Shown here one piece after another: positions 17,068-26,147 of a stretch of 64,000 nt of DNA. Positions within the stretch are counted from its first letter, which is position 1. Each line of letters opens with the position of its first letter. Under the pieces are notes generated by a model. The model did not search any database. It saw nothing but the letters and a program-made list of their open reading frames with translations, and had not been told where the DNA came from. The DNA lies in contig DAIPGN010000001.1 in NCBI GenBank assembly GCA_036771835.1, positions 124,001 through 188,000 of the forward strand. The letters are read 5' to 3'. Position numbers and translations under genes: made by a program. Origin of the DNA: UBA4877 sp002399285. GTDB lineage: Bacteria > Bacillota > Thermoanaerobacteria > Thermoanaerobacterales > UBA4877.

Positions 17068-19470
17068 ATGAGTTGGATAGCTGGAGTTATAGTAAACATG
17101 CCCGTTGATGTGGTTGATAAAATATTCGACTATGTGGTTCCCAATGATATGGAGGATTATGTCGGCATCGGCTCACGAGTGCTGATATCCTTCAAAAATA
17201 ATTTGACAGACGGCTTTATTTTAGAGAAGAGATTTGCCTCTGAAACATCGGCCGTATTAAAAAATATTATCGATTCCGTTGACGATGTGAGGTATTTTAG
17301 CTGCCGAGGAGCAGAACTGATCAAATTTATGAGAAATAAATATATCTGCAGGTATATCGATGCAATAAAATGTTTTATACCGCCTGAAGTAAACGTTGAT
17401 GTGAGAAAAAAGATCGTCGCCGCAAATAACTTGGATATGACCGGATTTACTGAAAAGGAAAGAAACTTATTAAATGAAATAAGCACCGGCAGGCCAGATG
17501 TATATTTGGACGACGCCGACATAAATAAGCGAATGGTCTATAAGCTGAGAAAAAAAGGCGCCGTCAGCCTTATACCCGATATAAACCGAGGTATAGGCCA
17601 TAAGAAAGTGCGGGCCGTACAGCTTAAAGATATAGATCAGGAAACCTATGATAAGATGAGCGCACGGGAGAAAGATTTTATTGAACTGCTGCAAGGAAAA
17701 GAGTGGGTCATTGCATCGAAACTAATTAGAATGAAGGGTATTGATTACGGATTTATAAACCGGTTATATAAAAAAGGAATTATAGATTATAGGTATATGG
17801 AAGTAAGACGCAGCGTCGAGTTTCCAAATATAAAAGAAAAAATATACTCGCTTAATTCATATCAAATGAGGGCCGTCGATCGCTTTAAAGAATCCAGGAG
17901 CAGAGGGAAAAACGAATTTTTGCTCTATGGCGTGCCAAATAGCGGTAAAACGGATGTGTACATGGAGATAATTCAAAGCATGCTTGATGAAGGCAAGAGC
18001 ACATTGGTGCTCGTTCCGGATATTTTCTTGACTTCGCAGCTCATCGGCCGATTTACAAATAGGTTTGGAGACAGAGTGGCAGTATTTCACAGCAGACTTT
18101 CCGGCGGACAGCACTTTGATGAATGGGACAGAGCCCGAAACGGTGCTGCTAAGATAGTCGTCGGAACCAGAAGCGCCGTATTTTTACCGGTACGGGATCT
18201 GGGCCTCATCGTTATAGACGAAGAACAGGATAAGGGGTTCAAACAATCTGATATGTATCCTTTCTATGATGCAAGAGAAGTGGCAAAAAAGAGGTGTGAA
18301 TTAGAGAACGCTTCATTTCTCCTCTGCAGTTCTACTCCATCTGTTGAAACCTATTATAAAGCGGCGAATGGCGAGATAGAATTGCTTGATATTCCCGAGA
18401 GAGTCAATAAACTGAATATACCGATTTGCTCGGTAGTGGATTTGAAGGGGGAGTTGAAGCGGGGAAACAGAGGCATTTTGAGCAGAACACTGGTATCGGA
18501 AATAGGAAGATGTCTTAAAAACGGCGAACAGGTCATACTTTTTTTAAATAAGCGGGGTTATGCGGGAACAGTTATGTGTCAACAATGTGGATACATATTT
18601 AAATGCCCTCATTGCGATATACCCCTTAATTATCATTCTGACAAAAGGGTTTTGACATGCCATTATTGCAATTACAGTAGACACGTCGGCCATAAGTGTC
18701 CAAAATGTGGCGCTGACGGCCTGGTCTTCAAGGGCTTTGGCACACAAAGACTGGAAAGAGAAATCAATAATATATTTCCTGAGGCAAGGGTGCTGCGTGT
18801 AGACAGCGATTCTCTGAGGGGAGTTAAAAGCATAAACCAAACATATAGCGAATTCAGGGACGGAAGAGCCGATATTTTGATCGGGACCCAGATAATAGCG
18901 AAGGGATTAGATTTCCCGAACGTTACTTTGACAGCGGTGATTTTGGCGGACATCGGTCTGAATATGCCTGATTTTCGGTCTGATGAATCTACTTTTCAGA
19001 TCATAACACAGCTATGTGGAATGAGCGGCAGAAATGATAAGAGAGGAAAGGTGATAATACAGACCTTCAGTCCCGAGCATTACAGTATACAATATGCCGC
19101 AAATGACGATTACGCAGATTTTTATAAGACTGAAATTGCATTCAGAGAGAAATATCATTATCCGCCCTTCGCTTTTCTTGCCAGAATTTTATGCACCGGA
19201 CTTGAAGATGAAACGGTTAGAAAAGCGATAGGATTGTGGTATAATGATATTGCAGATAACATTAATTTCAATGGCATGACCGGGGTGAAATTACTGCATC
19301 CCGTTCCGTGTTCAGTGCCTAAAATAAAAGACTTTTATCGATGGCAGATAATATTAAAATGCCAAGATGAGCAAGTGCTGTCAGGGCTTATTGCAGACAG
19401 CTACCGAAATATTGATAAAATACAAGGCGTAAAGTATATGATGGATATTAATCCTTTTAATATGAACTAG
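17068..19470 (+). CDS. priA: Primosomal helicase PriA, divergent motifs
   Basis: Restarts stalled replication forks: binds forks, unwinds and loads the replicative helicase. The 800-residue protein has the N-terminal 3'-end-binding domain, a helicase core with Walker A GVPNSGKT at 288-295, and eight zinc cysteines in four CxxC pairs from Cys504 on. Several motifs deviate from the family. Walker B is DEEQ (384-387) instead of DEEH. Motif III region reads SSTPS instead of SATPS. Motif VI is QLCGMSGR (648-655) instead of QVAGRAGR, losing one arginine. The frame is intact, so it is probably functional as a fork-binding protein; helicase strength is uncertain. Confidence 0.92.
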   Translation: MSWIAGVIVNMPVDVVDKIFDYVVPNDMEDYVGIGSRVLISFKNNLTDGFILEKRFASETSAVLKNIIDSVDDVRYFSCRGAELIKFMRNKYICRYIDAIKCFIPPEVNVDVRKKIVAANNLDMTGFTEKERNLLNEISTGRPDVYLDDADINKRMVYKLRKKGAVSLIPDINRGIGHKKVRAVQLKDIDQETYDKMSAREKDFIELLQGKEWVIASKLIRMKGIDYGFINRLYKKGIIDYRYMEVRRSVEFPNIKEKIYSLNSYQMRAVDRFKESRSRGKNEFLLYGVPNSGKTDVYMEIIQSMLDEGKSTLVLVPDIFLTSQLIGRFTNRFGDRVAVFHSRLSGGQHFDEWDRARNGAAKIVVGTRSAVFLPVRDLGLIVIDEEQDKGFKQSDMYPFYDAREVAKKRCELENASFLLCSSTPSVETYYKAANGEIELLDIPERVNKLNIPICSVVDLKGELKRGNRGILSRTLVSEIGRCLKNGEQVILFLNKRGYAGTVMCQQCGYIFKCPHCDIPLNYHSDKRVLTCHYCNYSRHVGHKCPKCGADGLVFKGFGTQRLEREINNIFPEARVLRVDSDSLRGVKSINQTYSEFRDGRADILIGTQIIAKGLDFPNVTLTAVILADIGLNMPDFRSDESTFQIITQLCGMSGRNDKRGKVIIQTFSPEHYSIQYAANDDYADFYKTEIAFREKYHYPPFAFLARILCTGLEDETVRKAIGLWYNDIADNINFNGMTGVKLLHPVPCSVPKIKDFYRWQIILKCQDEQVLSGLIADSYRNIDKIQGVKYMMDINPFNMN

Positions 19471-19479
19471 GAGGTTAAA

Positions 19480-19956
19480 ATGGCTTTAAGGGAAATAAGA
19501 AAATATAATGACGAAATTTTGAGGAAAAAAAGCAGGGAAGTAAAGAATGTTGACAGCAGGATAAAGATCTTGATCGATGATATGGCAGAAACCATGTATA
19601 AGGCTGATGGGGTAGGTTTGGCCGCTCCTCAGGTCGGCGTTTTGAGAAAGGTCATTGTTGTTGATGCCGGCAGCGGACTGATAACATTTGTAAATCCGGA
19701 GATAGTTTCCTCGGACGGCGAACAGGTGGGAGTGGAGGGCTGTCTCAGCATCCCCGATGTGGCCGGAGAGGTGGCCAGGCCGAAAATAGTTACGATAAAG
19801 GGATTGGATAAAAACGGTGAACCCATTGAAATAACTGCGGAAGATTTGCTGGCGCGTGCACTGCTTCATGAGATAGACCACCTGGACGGTGTTTTATTCA
19901 CGGATAAGGTGATAAGATATGTTGATCCGGAAGAAGATGACGGTACAAAGGAATGA
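19480..19956 (+). CDS. def: Peptide deformylase
   Basis: Removes the formyl group from nascent N-terminal methionine. The 158-residue metalloenzyme has all three motifs: GVGLAAPQVG near 44-53, EGCLSIP with the metal-binding cysteine near 88-94, and HEIDHLDG (HExxH) near 130. An AGGAGG site precedes ATG 19480. Its stop overlaps fmt by ATGA, coupling formyl removal and formyl addition as in many bacteria. Confidence 0.97.
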   Translation: MALREIRKYNDEILRKKSREVKNVDSRIKILIDDMAETMYKADGVGLAAPQVGVLRKVIVVDAGSGLITFVNPEIVSSDGEQVGVEGCLSIPDVAGEVARPKIVTIKGLDKNGEPIEITAEDLLARALLHEIDHLDGVLFTDKVIRYVDPEEDDGTKE

Positions 19957-20879
19957 GAATAGTATTTATGGGGACTCCCGAATTTGCCGTACCGATATTA
20001 TCGTCACTCATCGGAAGTCATGATGTCGGCCTCGTGATCACACAGCCGGATAGACCCAAGGGACGCGGTAGAAAGCTAACTTCTCCACCCGTCAAGGTCT
20101 GTGCGCAGGATAACAATATACCTGTAATTCAACCGGTGAAACTTAAAGATAATCGAGAGGTCTGCGAAATAATAAAAATCAAAGCCCCGGATGTGATAGT
20201 TGTTGCGGCGTACGGCAACATTTTGCCTAAGGAGATCTTGGAACTGCCGGAGTATGGCTGTATTAACGTTCATGCCTCGCTGCTGCCGAAGTATAGGGGA
20301 GCTGCCCCGATAAATTGGGCGATAATAAACGGCGATTCCATGACGGGAATTACGATCATGAAAATGAGCCGGAGGCTTGACGCCGGTGAGATCATATTGA
20401 GTAAAAAGGTAAGTATAGATGATGAGGATAATGCCCTGACGCTGACTGAAAAACTTTCGGAAATAGGTGCGGGAGCCCTTATGGAAGCGATCGGCATGAT
20501 AAAAGATAATAAAGCCGTTTACCATGTGCAGGACGAGGGCCAGGCCACATATGCCCCTATGCTTTCCAAGGATACCGGGCACATAAACTGGCGTAGATCG
20601 ACAACGGATATACTCAATCTGGTCAGGGGAACATACCCGTGGCCGGGAGCATACTTTTATGCAAACGGGAGAATGATCAAGGTCACAGGCTGCTTTGCAG
20701 AGCAAAACATTAAAGGCAATCCCTCCGAAGTTTTAAGGACAGACAGAGATGGCATACAAGTGGGATGCGTGGATGGAAGCGTAGTGATAACCTCCCTTCA
20801 GCCTGAAGGTAAAAGACCGATGACCGCCGATGAATATTTAAGAGGCAACAAACTCGAAAAGGGGACTGTCTTGGAATAG
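19953..20879 (+). CDS. fmt: Methionyl-tRNA formyltransferase
   Basis: Formylates initiator Met-tRNA with 10-formyl-tetrahydrofolate. At 308 residues it has the standard length. The N terminus MRIVFMGTPEFAVPIL, the catalytic-site NVHASLLPKYRGAAPINWA region and the C-terminal OB-like domain are all present. Translation is probably coupled to def through ATGA. Confidence 0.97.
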   Translation: MRIVFMGTPEFAVPILSSLIGSHDVGLVITQPDRPKGRGRKLTSPPVKVCAQDNNIPVIQPVKLKDNREVCEIIKIKAPDVIVVAAYGNILPKEILELPEYGCINVHASLLPKYRGAAPINWAIINGDSMTGITIMKMSRRLDAGEIILSKKVSIDDEDNALTLTEKLSEIGAGALMEAIGMIKDNKAVYHVQDEGQATYAPMLSKDTGHINWRRSTTDILNLVRGTYPWPGAYFYANGRMIKVTGCFAEQNIKGNPSEVLRTDRDGIQVGCVDGSVVITSLQPEGKRPMTADEYLRGNKLEKGTVLE

Positions 20880-20884
20880 AGGGA

Positions 20885-21652
20885 ATGAATTTGTACGGTA
20901 AAAAGAGGATATATATAGGTATGCTGACAGCCCTTGCTGCAGTTGTTATGGCAATCTATCTGATGCTTATGTATATAATAGCGTCCCATAGGATAAATCT
21001 TTATTATTATATGTTGATTGGAATTTTTTTGGTTTTGACCATATTTATAGCGGTTTTAATGATGGGTACCCTCGCCTTGGTATTATCCCTGATGGAAAAG
21101 CGGCCTATCCGAGCATTGAGCGGGTTTATGTTTTTCGCGTTGAATACCATCTACCCCGAAATTTTATTCTTTGGCGGGCTACTAGGTATCGACAAGGATA
21201 AGATAATGAGATCATATGCGGAGATCAACGACAATTTGGTTGCTTCACGAAATATAAGAGTGCTGCCCTCAGATATACTCATATTGCTTCCCCATTGTTT
21301 GCAAAGGTCGTCCTGCACCCAAAGGATAACCACTGACATCAACAACTGCAAGAGATGCGGCAAATGCGATATATGTGCTTTGATCGGGATCGCCGATAGA
21401 TATGGCGTCAATATAACCGTTGCCACAGGCGGGACCTTGGCGCGGAAAGCCGTTAAGACCTATAAGCCGAAGGCGATCGTCGCGGTGGCTTGTGAAAGGG
21501 ATCTGACAAGCGGTATTCAGGATGTAAATAGTATACCGGTGTTGGGTATAGTAAACATGAGGCCGGAAGGCCCTTGCTTCAATACGCGGGTGGACGTAAA
21601 TCTTGTTGAGAATGCGGTAAAGAACTTCATAGATGGAGGAGAATCAAAATGA
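20885..21652 (+). CDS. DUF116 membrane-anchored cysteine-rich protein
   Basis: A 255-residue protein with two or three N-terminal membrane segments (about 10-85). A soluble domain follows, with CLQRSSC, then CKRCGKCDIC, and later VAVACERDL. The cysteine pattern suggests metal or Fe-S binding, but the family's function is unknown. It regularly occurs next to fmt and rsmB in Clostridia. ATG 20885 follows directly on AGAGGGA; TTG 20891, six bases after that site, may be the real start. Its stop overlaps the next gene by ATGA. Confidence 0.8.
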   Translation: MNLYGKKRIYIGMLTALAAVVMAIYLMLMYIIASHRINLYYYMLIGIFLVLTIFIAVLMMGTLALVLSLMEKRPIRALSGFMFFALNTIYPEILFFGGLLGIDKDKIMRSYAEINDNLVASRNIRVLPSDILILLPHCLQRSSCTQRITTDINNCKRCGKCDICALIGIADRYGVNITVATGGTLARKAVKTYKPKAIVAVACERDLTSGIQDVNSIPVLGIVNMRPEGPCFNTRVDVNLVENAVKNFIDGGESK

Positions 21653-22326
21653 TATGGGATTCAACTTATGCTTTGCTTATTCCAGCTTTTATTTTAGCTA
21701 TATATGCACAGGGCAAAGTACAGAATACCTTTAATAAATACATGAAATATAGGAATTCCGGCGGTTATACCGGCGCCGACGTCGCAAGAAGGCTTCTGGA
21801 CCTTAACGGTCTGTATGATGTTCCCATTGAGCTGATAAGCGGGAATCTTACGGACCACTATGATCCGTCAAAACGGGTTATGAGGCTGTCCAGAGATGTG
21901 TATTCAAGTACGTCGATCGCTGCGCTGGGAGTGGCCGCGCATGAAACCGGCCATGCAATACAGCATAAGGAGGGTTATTTCCCCCTTAGGTTGCGGAACA
22001 GTATAGTTCCCATAGCGAACTTCGGTTCAAATCTGGCCTGGCCGCTTTTCTTGTTGGGGCTCATTATGGGTTATGCGCCGCTCTTGGATTTTGGCATAAT
22101 CCTATTTTCCGCTGCGGTTTTATTTCAAATTGTAACGCTTCCAGTGGAATTCAACGCCAGCAACAGAGCCATAAAGATATTGGGATCGGAGGGAATATTA
22201 AATCAAGATGAGATCAGACCTGCAAGAGAGGTATTGAATGCTGCCGCCTTAACATATGTGGCTGCAACATTAACGTCTATATTGCAGCTTTTCAGGTTAA
22301 TTATATTGAGGGAGAGAAGAGACTAA
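21649..22326 (+). CDS. YugP-type membrane zinc metallopeptidase
   Basis: A 225-residue membrane protein of the Zn_peptidase_2 family. The zinc motif HETGH is at residues 98-102 (His98, Glu99, His102), between an N-terminal anchor and two or three further membrane segments (about 125-175). A third ligand is probably in the VEFNASNRA region near 167. The substrate is unknown. The start overlaps the DUF116 stop and its stop abuts the next ATG without a gap. Confidence 0.82.
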   Translation: MIWDSTYALLIPAFILAIYAQGKVQNTFNKYMKYRNSGGYTGADVARRLLDLNGLYDVPIELISGNLTDHYDPSKRVMRLSRDVYSSTSIAALGVAAHETGHAIQHKEGYFPLRLRNSIVPIANFGSNLAWPLFLLGLIMGYAPLLDFGIILFSAAVLFQIVTLPVEFNASNRAIKILGSEGILNQDEIRPAREVLNAAALTYVAATLTSILQLFRLIILRERRD

Positions 22327-22950
22327 ATGTATCTTTTTCTGCTCATTTTTCTTCCAATTTTAATATTTATATTCCTTAACGTTATAATTCTGCCTTTACA
22401 ATTTACGGTGCATTCATTGTCAAATATCATCACGGTCCCTAAGGAGATATATCGCATAGCTACAAATAAGATGGTCAGGCAAAATCATGCTTTAGAGCAT
22501 GCCACTATAAATGTGATAGAAGAGAAGTACGGCGGAGTGTATAACCTTAGCGGATTTGCTCAGGAAGATGGATTTATCATAAGAGGAAGCGCACCGGTAG
22601 ATATGGTGTATGAATCAGCCAATATAGGACAAAAGAGGTTGATGGGAGGAGAACGCACGCTTGCCGTGCATAAAAGGTGCGGCACCAGTATTGCAATTAC
22701 GAACTTTATTTCATCAATAATATTTCTTATATTATTATTTAGATACGGTTACTTCAACCTTTTTAACATAGTTATTGCCATGTTGGCAGCCAGCTTGATC
22801 GGTCCGCTATTCGGCAGGTATATACAATTATATTTAACTACGGCGCAGGATGTAAAAAATATAGAGATAGTTAATATTGTATATAACAACCAGACTACGA
22901 ACTATTTCAACTTTAACAACGAATATTTTGTTCAGACACGGAGGATTTAG
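22327..22950 (+). CDS. DUF6391-like membrane protein with HALEHA motif
   Basis: A 207-residue protein with an N-terminal membrane segment (about 3-25), a soluble stretch with QNHALEHATINVIEEKYGG, and two C-terminal membrane segments (about 120-165). The HxLEHA pattern resembles a metal-binding motif, but no activity is known. It is wedged between yugP (adjacent codons) and rsmB (one base), so it is expressed with both. The family assignment is from motif recall and is moderately certain. Confidence 0.65.
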   Translation: MYLFLLIFLPILIFIFLNVIILPLQFTVHSLSNIITVPKEIYRIATNKMVRQNHALEHATINVIEEKYGGVYNLSGFAQEDGFIIRGSAPVDMVYESANIGQKRLMGGERTLAVHKRCGTSIAITNFISSIIFLILLFRYGYFNLFNIVIAMLAASLIGPLFGRYIQLYLTTAQDVKNIEIVNIVYNNQTTNYFNFNNEYFVQTRRI

Positions 22951-22951
22951 A

Positions 22952-24292
22952 GTGGAGAATGCAAGGGAAGCGGCCTTGAACATAATTGACGACGTCTTGA
23001 AATCAAACGGCTATCAATCGTTTGATCCAAACAGAGAACTCAATATCAACCTATCCGATAAAAGGGATAAAGCGTTGGCTTTAGAAATAGCGTATGGTGT
23101 AATAGAAAGAAAGAATACACTTGACTATATTCTGGAACAATATATCTCACGGCCAATTAAAAAAGTGGACGTTGTAGTGCTCAATATTATGCGAATGGGA
23201 CTCTATCAGCTGATATATCTTGATCGTATACCGCAGTCGGCGGCGGTGAATGAGTCGGTAAATCTGGCCAAGAAATATAGTAACTCCGGTGCGGCGAAAA
23301 TGGTCAATGCGGTGTTAAGAAGTTTTTTGAGGGATGACGCTTTCAGACTGCCATCTAAAGAAGATACTATAAAATATCTGTCTGTGGTCTATTCCCACCC
23401 CGAGTGGCTGGTTAAAAAATGGCTTGATGAGTTCGGATACGACTTTGCCGTTGGGCTTTTGAAGGCAGATAATGAGAGATTGCAGCTTACGGTCCGCACT
23501 AACGTATTAAAGATGGAGCCCAAGTTTTTAATAAATAAATTTAAAAATGAAGGTATTTCCGCAGAAAAGGGCAACTATCTGGATGAGGCCATAATATTAA
23601 AGGATATAGGAGGACTTGAGGCACTTCAATCTTATAAAGAAGGGCTATTCTATATACAGGATGAGGCTTCTATGCTTGTTTCACACATACTTGACCCGAA
23701 GGCCGATGAATTTATAATAGATGTATGCAGCGCACCCGGAGGCAAAACGACTCATACGGCTGAAATAATGAGAAATAAAGGCCGTATACTTGCGAGAGAT
23801 CTCTATGCCCATAAACTCGATGTCGTGAGAGAAAATGCTGGTAGATTGGGAATTGATATAATAGAAACGCAGGTTTTCGATGCGACAGGACTGGACGACA
23901 AATTTTTAGGCAGGGCCGACAGGGTATTGATAGATGCGCCTTGCTCCGGATTGGGAACGATACGTCACAGACCTGATTTACGTTGGAATAAACGTATGGA
24001 TGATATCAAAAAAATATCGAAGATACAGAAGCTCATATTGTCAAATTCCTCAGGATATGTTAAAAAGGGAGGAATATTGGTATACAGTACCTGCACTATT
24101 GAAAAAGAGGAAAATCTTTTTGTAATAGATGATTTCTTGAAGAAAAACAATGAATTCGAGTTAATGGATTTTGGCGATTTGATTCCTGACAATCTAACAC
24201 TGCGGGACTCAGGTATTGGTCATATGACGCTGTATCCTTCTCTTAATAAGACGGATGGATTTTTCATTGCCAAAATGCGTCGAAGGAGTTAA
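22952..24292 (+). CDS. rsmB: 16S rRNA m5C967 methyltransferase RsmB
   Basis: Methylates C967 of 16S rRNA with SAM. The 446-residue protein has an N-terminal NusB-like RNA-binding domain (about 1-130) and a Rossmann methyltransferase domain. Two catalytic cysteines are visible: Cys331 in DAPCSGLGT and Cys381 in YSTCTIEKEEN. The start is GTG 22952 with GGAGGA at 22940-22945; an upstream ATG at 22877 lies inside the previous gene and lacks a ribosome site. Confidence 0.94.
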   Translation: MENAREAALNIIDDVLKSNGYQSFDPNRELNINLSDKRDKALALEIAYGVIERKNTLDYILEQYISRPIKKVDVVVLNIMRMGLYQLIYLDRIPQSAAVNESVNLAKKYSNSGAAKMVNAVLRSFLRDDAFRLPSKEDTIKYLSVVYSHPEWLVKKWLDEFGYDFAVGLLKADNERLQLTVRTNVLKMEPKFLINKFKNEGISAEKGNYLDEAIILKDIGGLEALQSYKEGLFYIQDEASMLVSHILDPKADEFIIDVCSAPGGKTTHTAEIMRNKGRILARDLYAHKLDVVRENAGRLGIDIIETQVFDATGLDDKFLGRADRVLIDAPCSGLGTIRHRPDLRWNKRMDDIKKISKIQKLILSNSSGYVKKGGILVYSTCTIEKEENLFVIDDFLKKNNEFELMDFGDLIPDNLTLRDSGIGHMTLYPSLNKTDGFFIAKMRRRS

Positions 24293-24361
24293 ATAAGTAT
24301 ATAGCCGATAGCATGATATAATAGATATATGATATAATTAAGGAAAATGGTGATACAGAAT

Positions 24362-25396
24362 ATGTCAAAAGAGAATATAAAGGATTATACCTTGGAAGAG
24401 CTCAAAAAAGTAATGAGTGATCTAAATGAGCCTGCATATCGAGCGGGACAAATATTCGACTGGCTATATGATAATGATGCAAAAGATTTTGACGTGATGA
24501 CGAATTTATCAAAGGACTTGAGGGCAGAGCTAAGTGAACGGTATTATATATTCAGATCGGATATAATTGATGAAAAAAACATGCGGGATTCCACTAAATA
24601 TCTGATAACTTTGGAAGACAACAACCTGATAGAAACCGTGTTGCTAAGATATAAATACGGTTATACTTTATGTGTGTCAAGTCAGGTAGGCTGTAAAATG
24701 GGATGCGGTTTCTGCGCCTCCACTGTCAATGGGTTTATCAGAAACCTCAAACCTGGCGAAATGTTAGAACAGATTCTGACTGTGGAAAGACAGAATAAAG
24801 TACGTGTTTCACGGATCGTGATCATGGGGAGCGGCGAACCGCTGGATAATTACGAAAATGTGATGCGCTTTATCAGAATAATAAACGATAAACACGGGCT
24901 GAATATTGGCGCACGGCATATAACAATATCGACCTGCGGCATCGTACCAGGTATTTATAAGCTCTCCGAAGAAAACCTTCAACTCACTTTGGCTATATCC
25001 CTTCATGCTGTGACCGACGATAAACGCCGTTCGATAATGCCGGTGAACAAGGTATATCCTATAAAAGATATTATTTCGGCTGTAAAGTATTTTGTGGAAC
25101 GTACCAACAGGCGGGTTACCTTTGAATATACTATGATAGAAGGCTTTAATGATACTGAAAAGGATGCGAGTGAACTTGCATTACTGACAAAGGGCATTTT
25201 ATGCAATGTGAATCTGATACCTGTCAATATCGTTAAAGAAAAGGGATTCTTGCCGTCATCTCCCAATACCATTGCAAAGTTTAAAAATAAATTGGAGGAA
25301 TACGGTGTGAACGTTACGGTGAGAAGATCCCTGGGAGAAGACATCGATGCTGCTTGCGGCCAGTTAAGAAGTAGTTATATGAAGAATCAGGAGTGA
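24362..25396 (+). CDS. rlmN: Dual-specificity 23S rRNA/tRNA adenine-C2 methyltransferase RlmN
   Basis: A radical-SAM methyltransferase making m2A2503 in 23S rRNA and m2A37 in some tRNAs. The 344-residue protein has the cluster motif Cys111/115/118 (CKMGCGFC) and the C-terminal acceptor Cys332 in DAACGQL. GSGEPLDNY and ARHITISTCG are family hallmarks. ATG 24362 is favoured by GGTGAT at 24349-24354; ATG 24347 is possible but sits two bases from AGGA. TATAAT words at 24317 and 24333 suggest an internal promoter, without a clear -35. Its stop overlaps a GTG of the next frame. Confidence 0.94.
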   Translation: MSKENIKDYTLEELKKVMSDLNEPAYRAGQIFDWLYDNDAKDFDVMTNLSKDLRAELSERYYIFRSDIIDEKNMRDSTKYLITLEDNNLIETVLLRYKYGYTLCVSSQVGCKMGCGFCASTVNGFIRNLKPGEMLEQILTVERQNKVRVSRIVIMGSGEPLDNYENVMRFIRIINDKHGLNIGARHITISTCGIVPGIYKLSEENLQLTLAISLHAVTDDKRRSIMPVNKVYPIKDIISAVKYFVERTNRRVTFEYTMIEGFNDTEKDASELALLTKGILCNVNLIPVNIVKEKGFLPSSPNTIAKFKNKLEEYGVNVTVRRSLGEDIDAACGQLRSSYMKNQE

Positions 25397-25401
25397 TTTT
25401 C

Positions 25402-26133
25402 ATGATTAGTAATGCTGTATCAGACATAGGCAAAGTACGGGATAAAAATGAAGACAGTTTCTTTATTTCCGGCAGCAATGATCCGTATATGCTGTATATT
25501 GTCGCTGATGGTATGGGCGGTCATAATGCAGGTGAAGTAGCAAGCTCTCTTGCCGTGGATACGGTAAAGCAATTTTTTGATAAACATTATGTTTCGCTGC
25601 AAAAGACCGATGAAATGATAGAAAAATTTATGCGGGAAGCCATTGCCAACAGCAATGCCTGCGTTTTAAATGAATCGCATTTACATCTGGATGAAAGCGG
25701 TATGGGAACCACTATGACGCTGCTTCTTATTGAGAACGGCAAATTTTATATAGGACATATCGGAGACAGCAGAGCATATATCATAAGAGATCACAATATA
25801 GAGCAGATAACCGAGGATCATTCTTTGGTGTCACAGATGGTTAAAGAAGGTAAGCTTTCTGCAAACGAAGCAAGGGTTCATCCCCTTAAGAACATTATAA
25901 CAAGGGCTCTGGGCATAGATTTTGATATAAATATAGACGTCTATATCAGAGACGTAAGTCAGGGCGATATAGTTATTTTATGTACCGATGGTTTGTCAAA
26001 TATGGTAACGGACTCAGAAATACTGGAAGAGTATATGAAAAACGATATAGTGGCTGCAAGCAATAATCTGGTTGGTTTTTCTAATGAGCGTGGCGGATAT
26101 GACAATATAACCATAGTAGTAGTCAAGTGCTGA
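25402..26133 (+). CDS. prpC: PP2C-family Ser/Thr protein phosphatase (PrpC/Stp)
   Basis: Dephosphorylates substrates of the neighbouring PASTA kinase. The 243-residue PPM enzyme has the metal-binding DGMGGHNAGE near 36-45, GDSRAYIIRD, LCTDGLSNMV and the C-terminal GGYDNITIVVV. ATG 25402 follows AGGAG of the rlmN stop region at a spacing of 8. A GTG at 25393 overlapping the rlmN stop is an alternative. The prpC-prkC-rsgA order matches B. subtilis. Confidence 0.94.
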   Translation: MISNAVSDIGKVRDKNEDSFFISGSNDPYMLYIVADGMGGHNAGEVASSLAVDTVKQFFDKHYVSLQKTDEMIEKFMREAIANSNACVLNESHLHLDESGMGTTMTLLLIENGKFYIGHIGDSRAYIIRDHNIEQITEDHSLVSQMVKEGKLSANEARVHPLKNIITRALGIDFDINIDVYIRDVSQGDIVILCTDGLSNMVTDSEILEEYMKNDIVAASNNLVGFSNERGGYDNITIVVVKC

Positions 26134-26147
26134 TTGAGGTGATTTAA

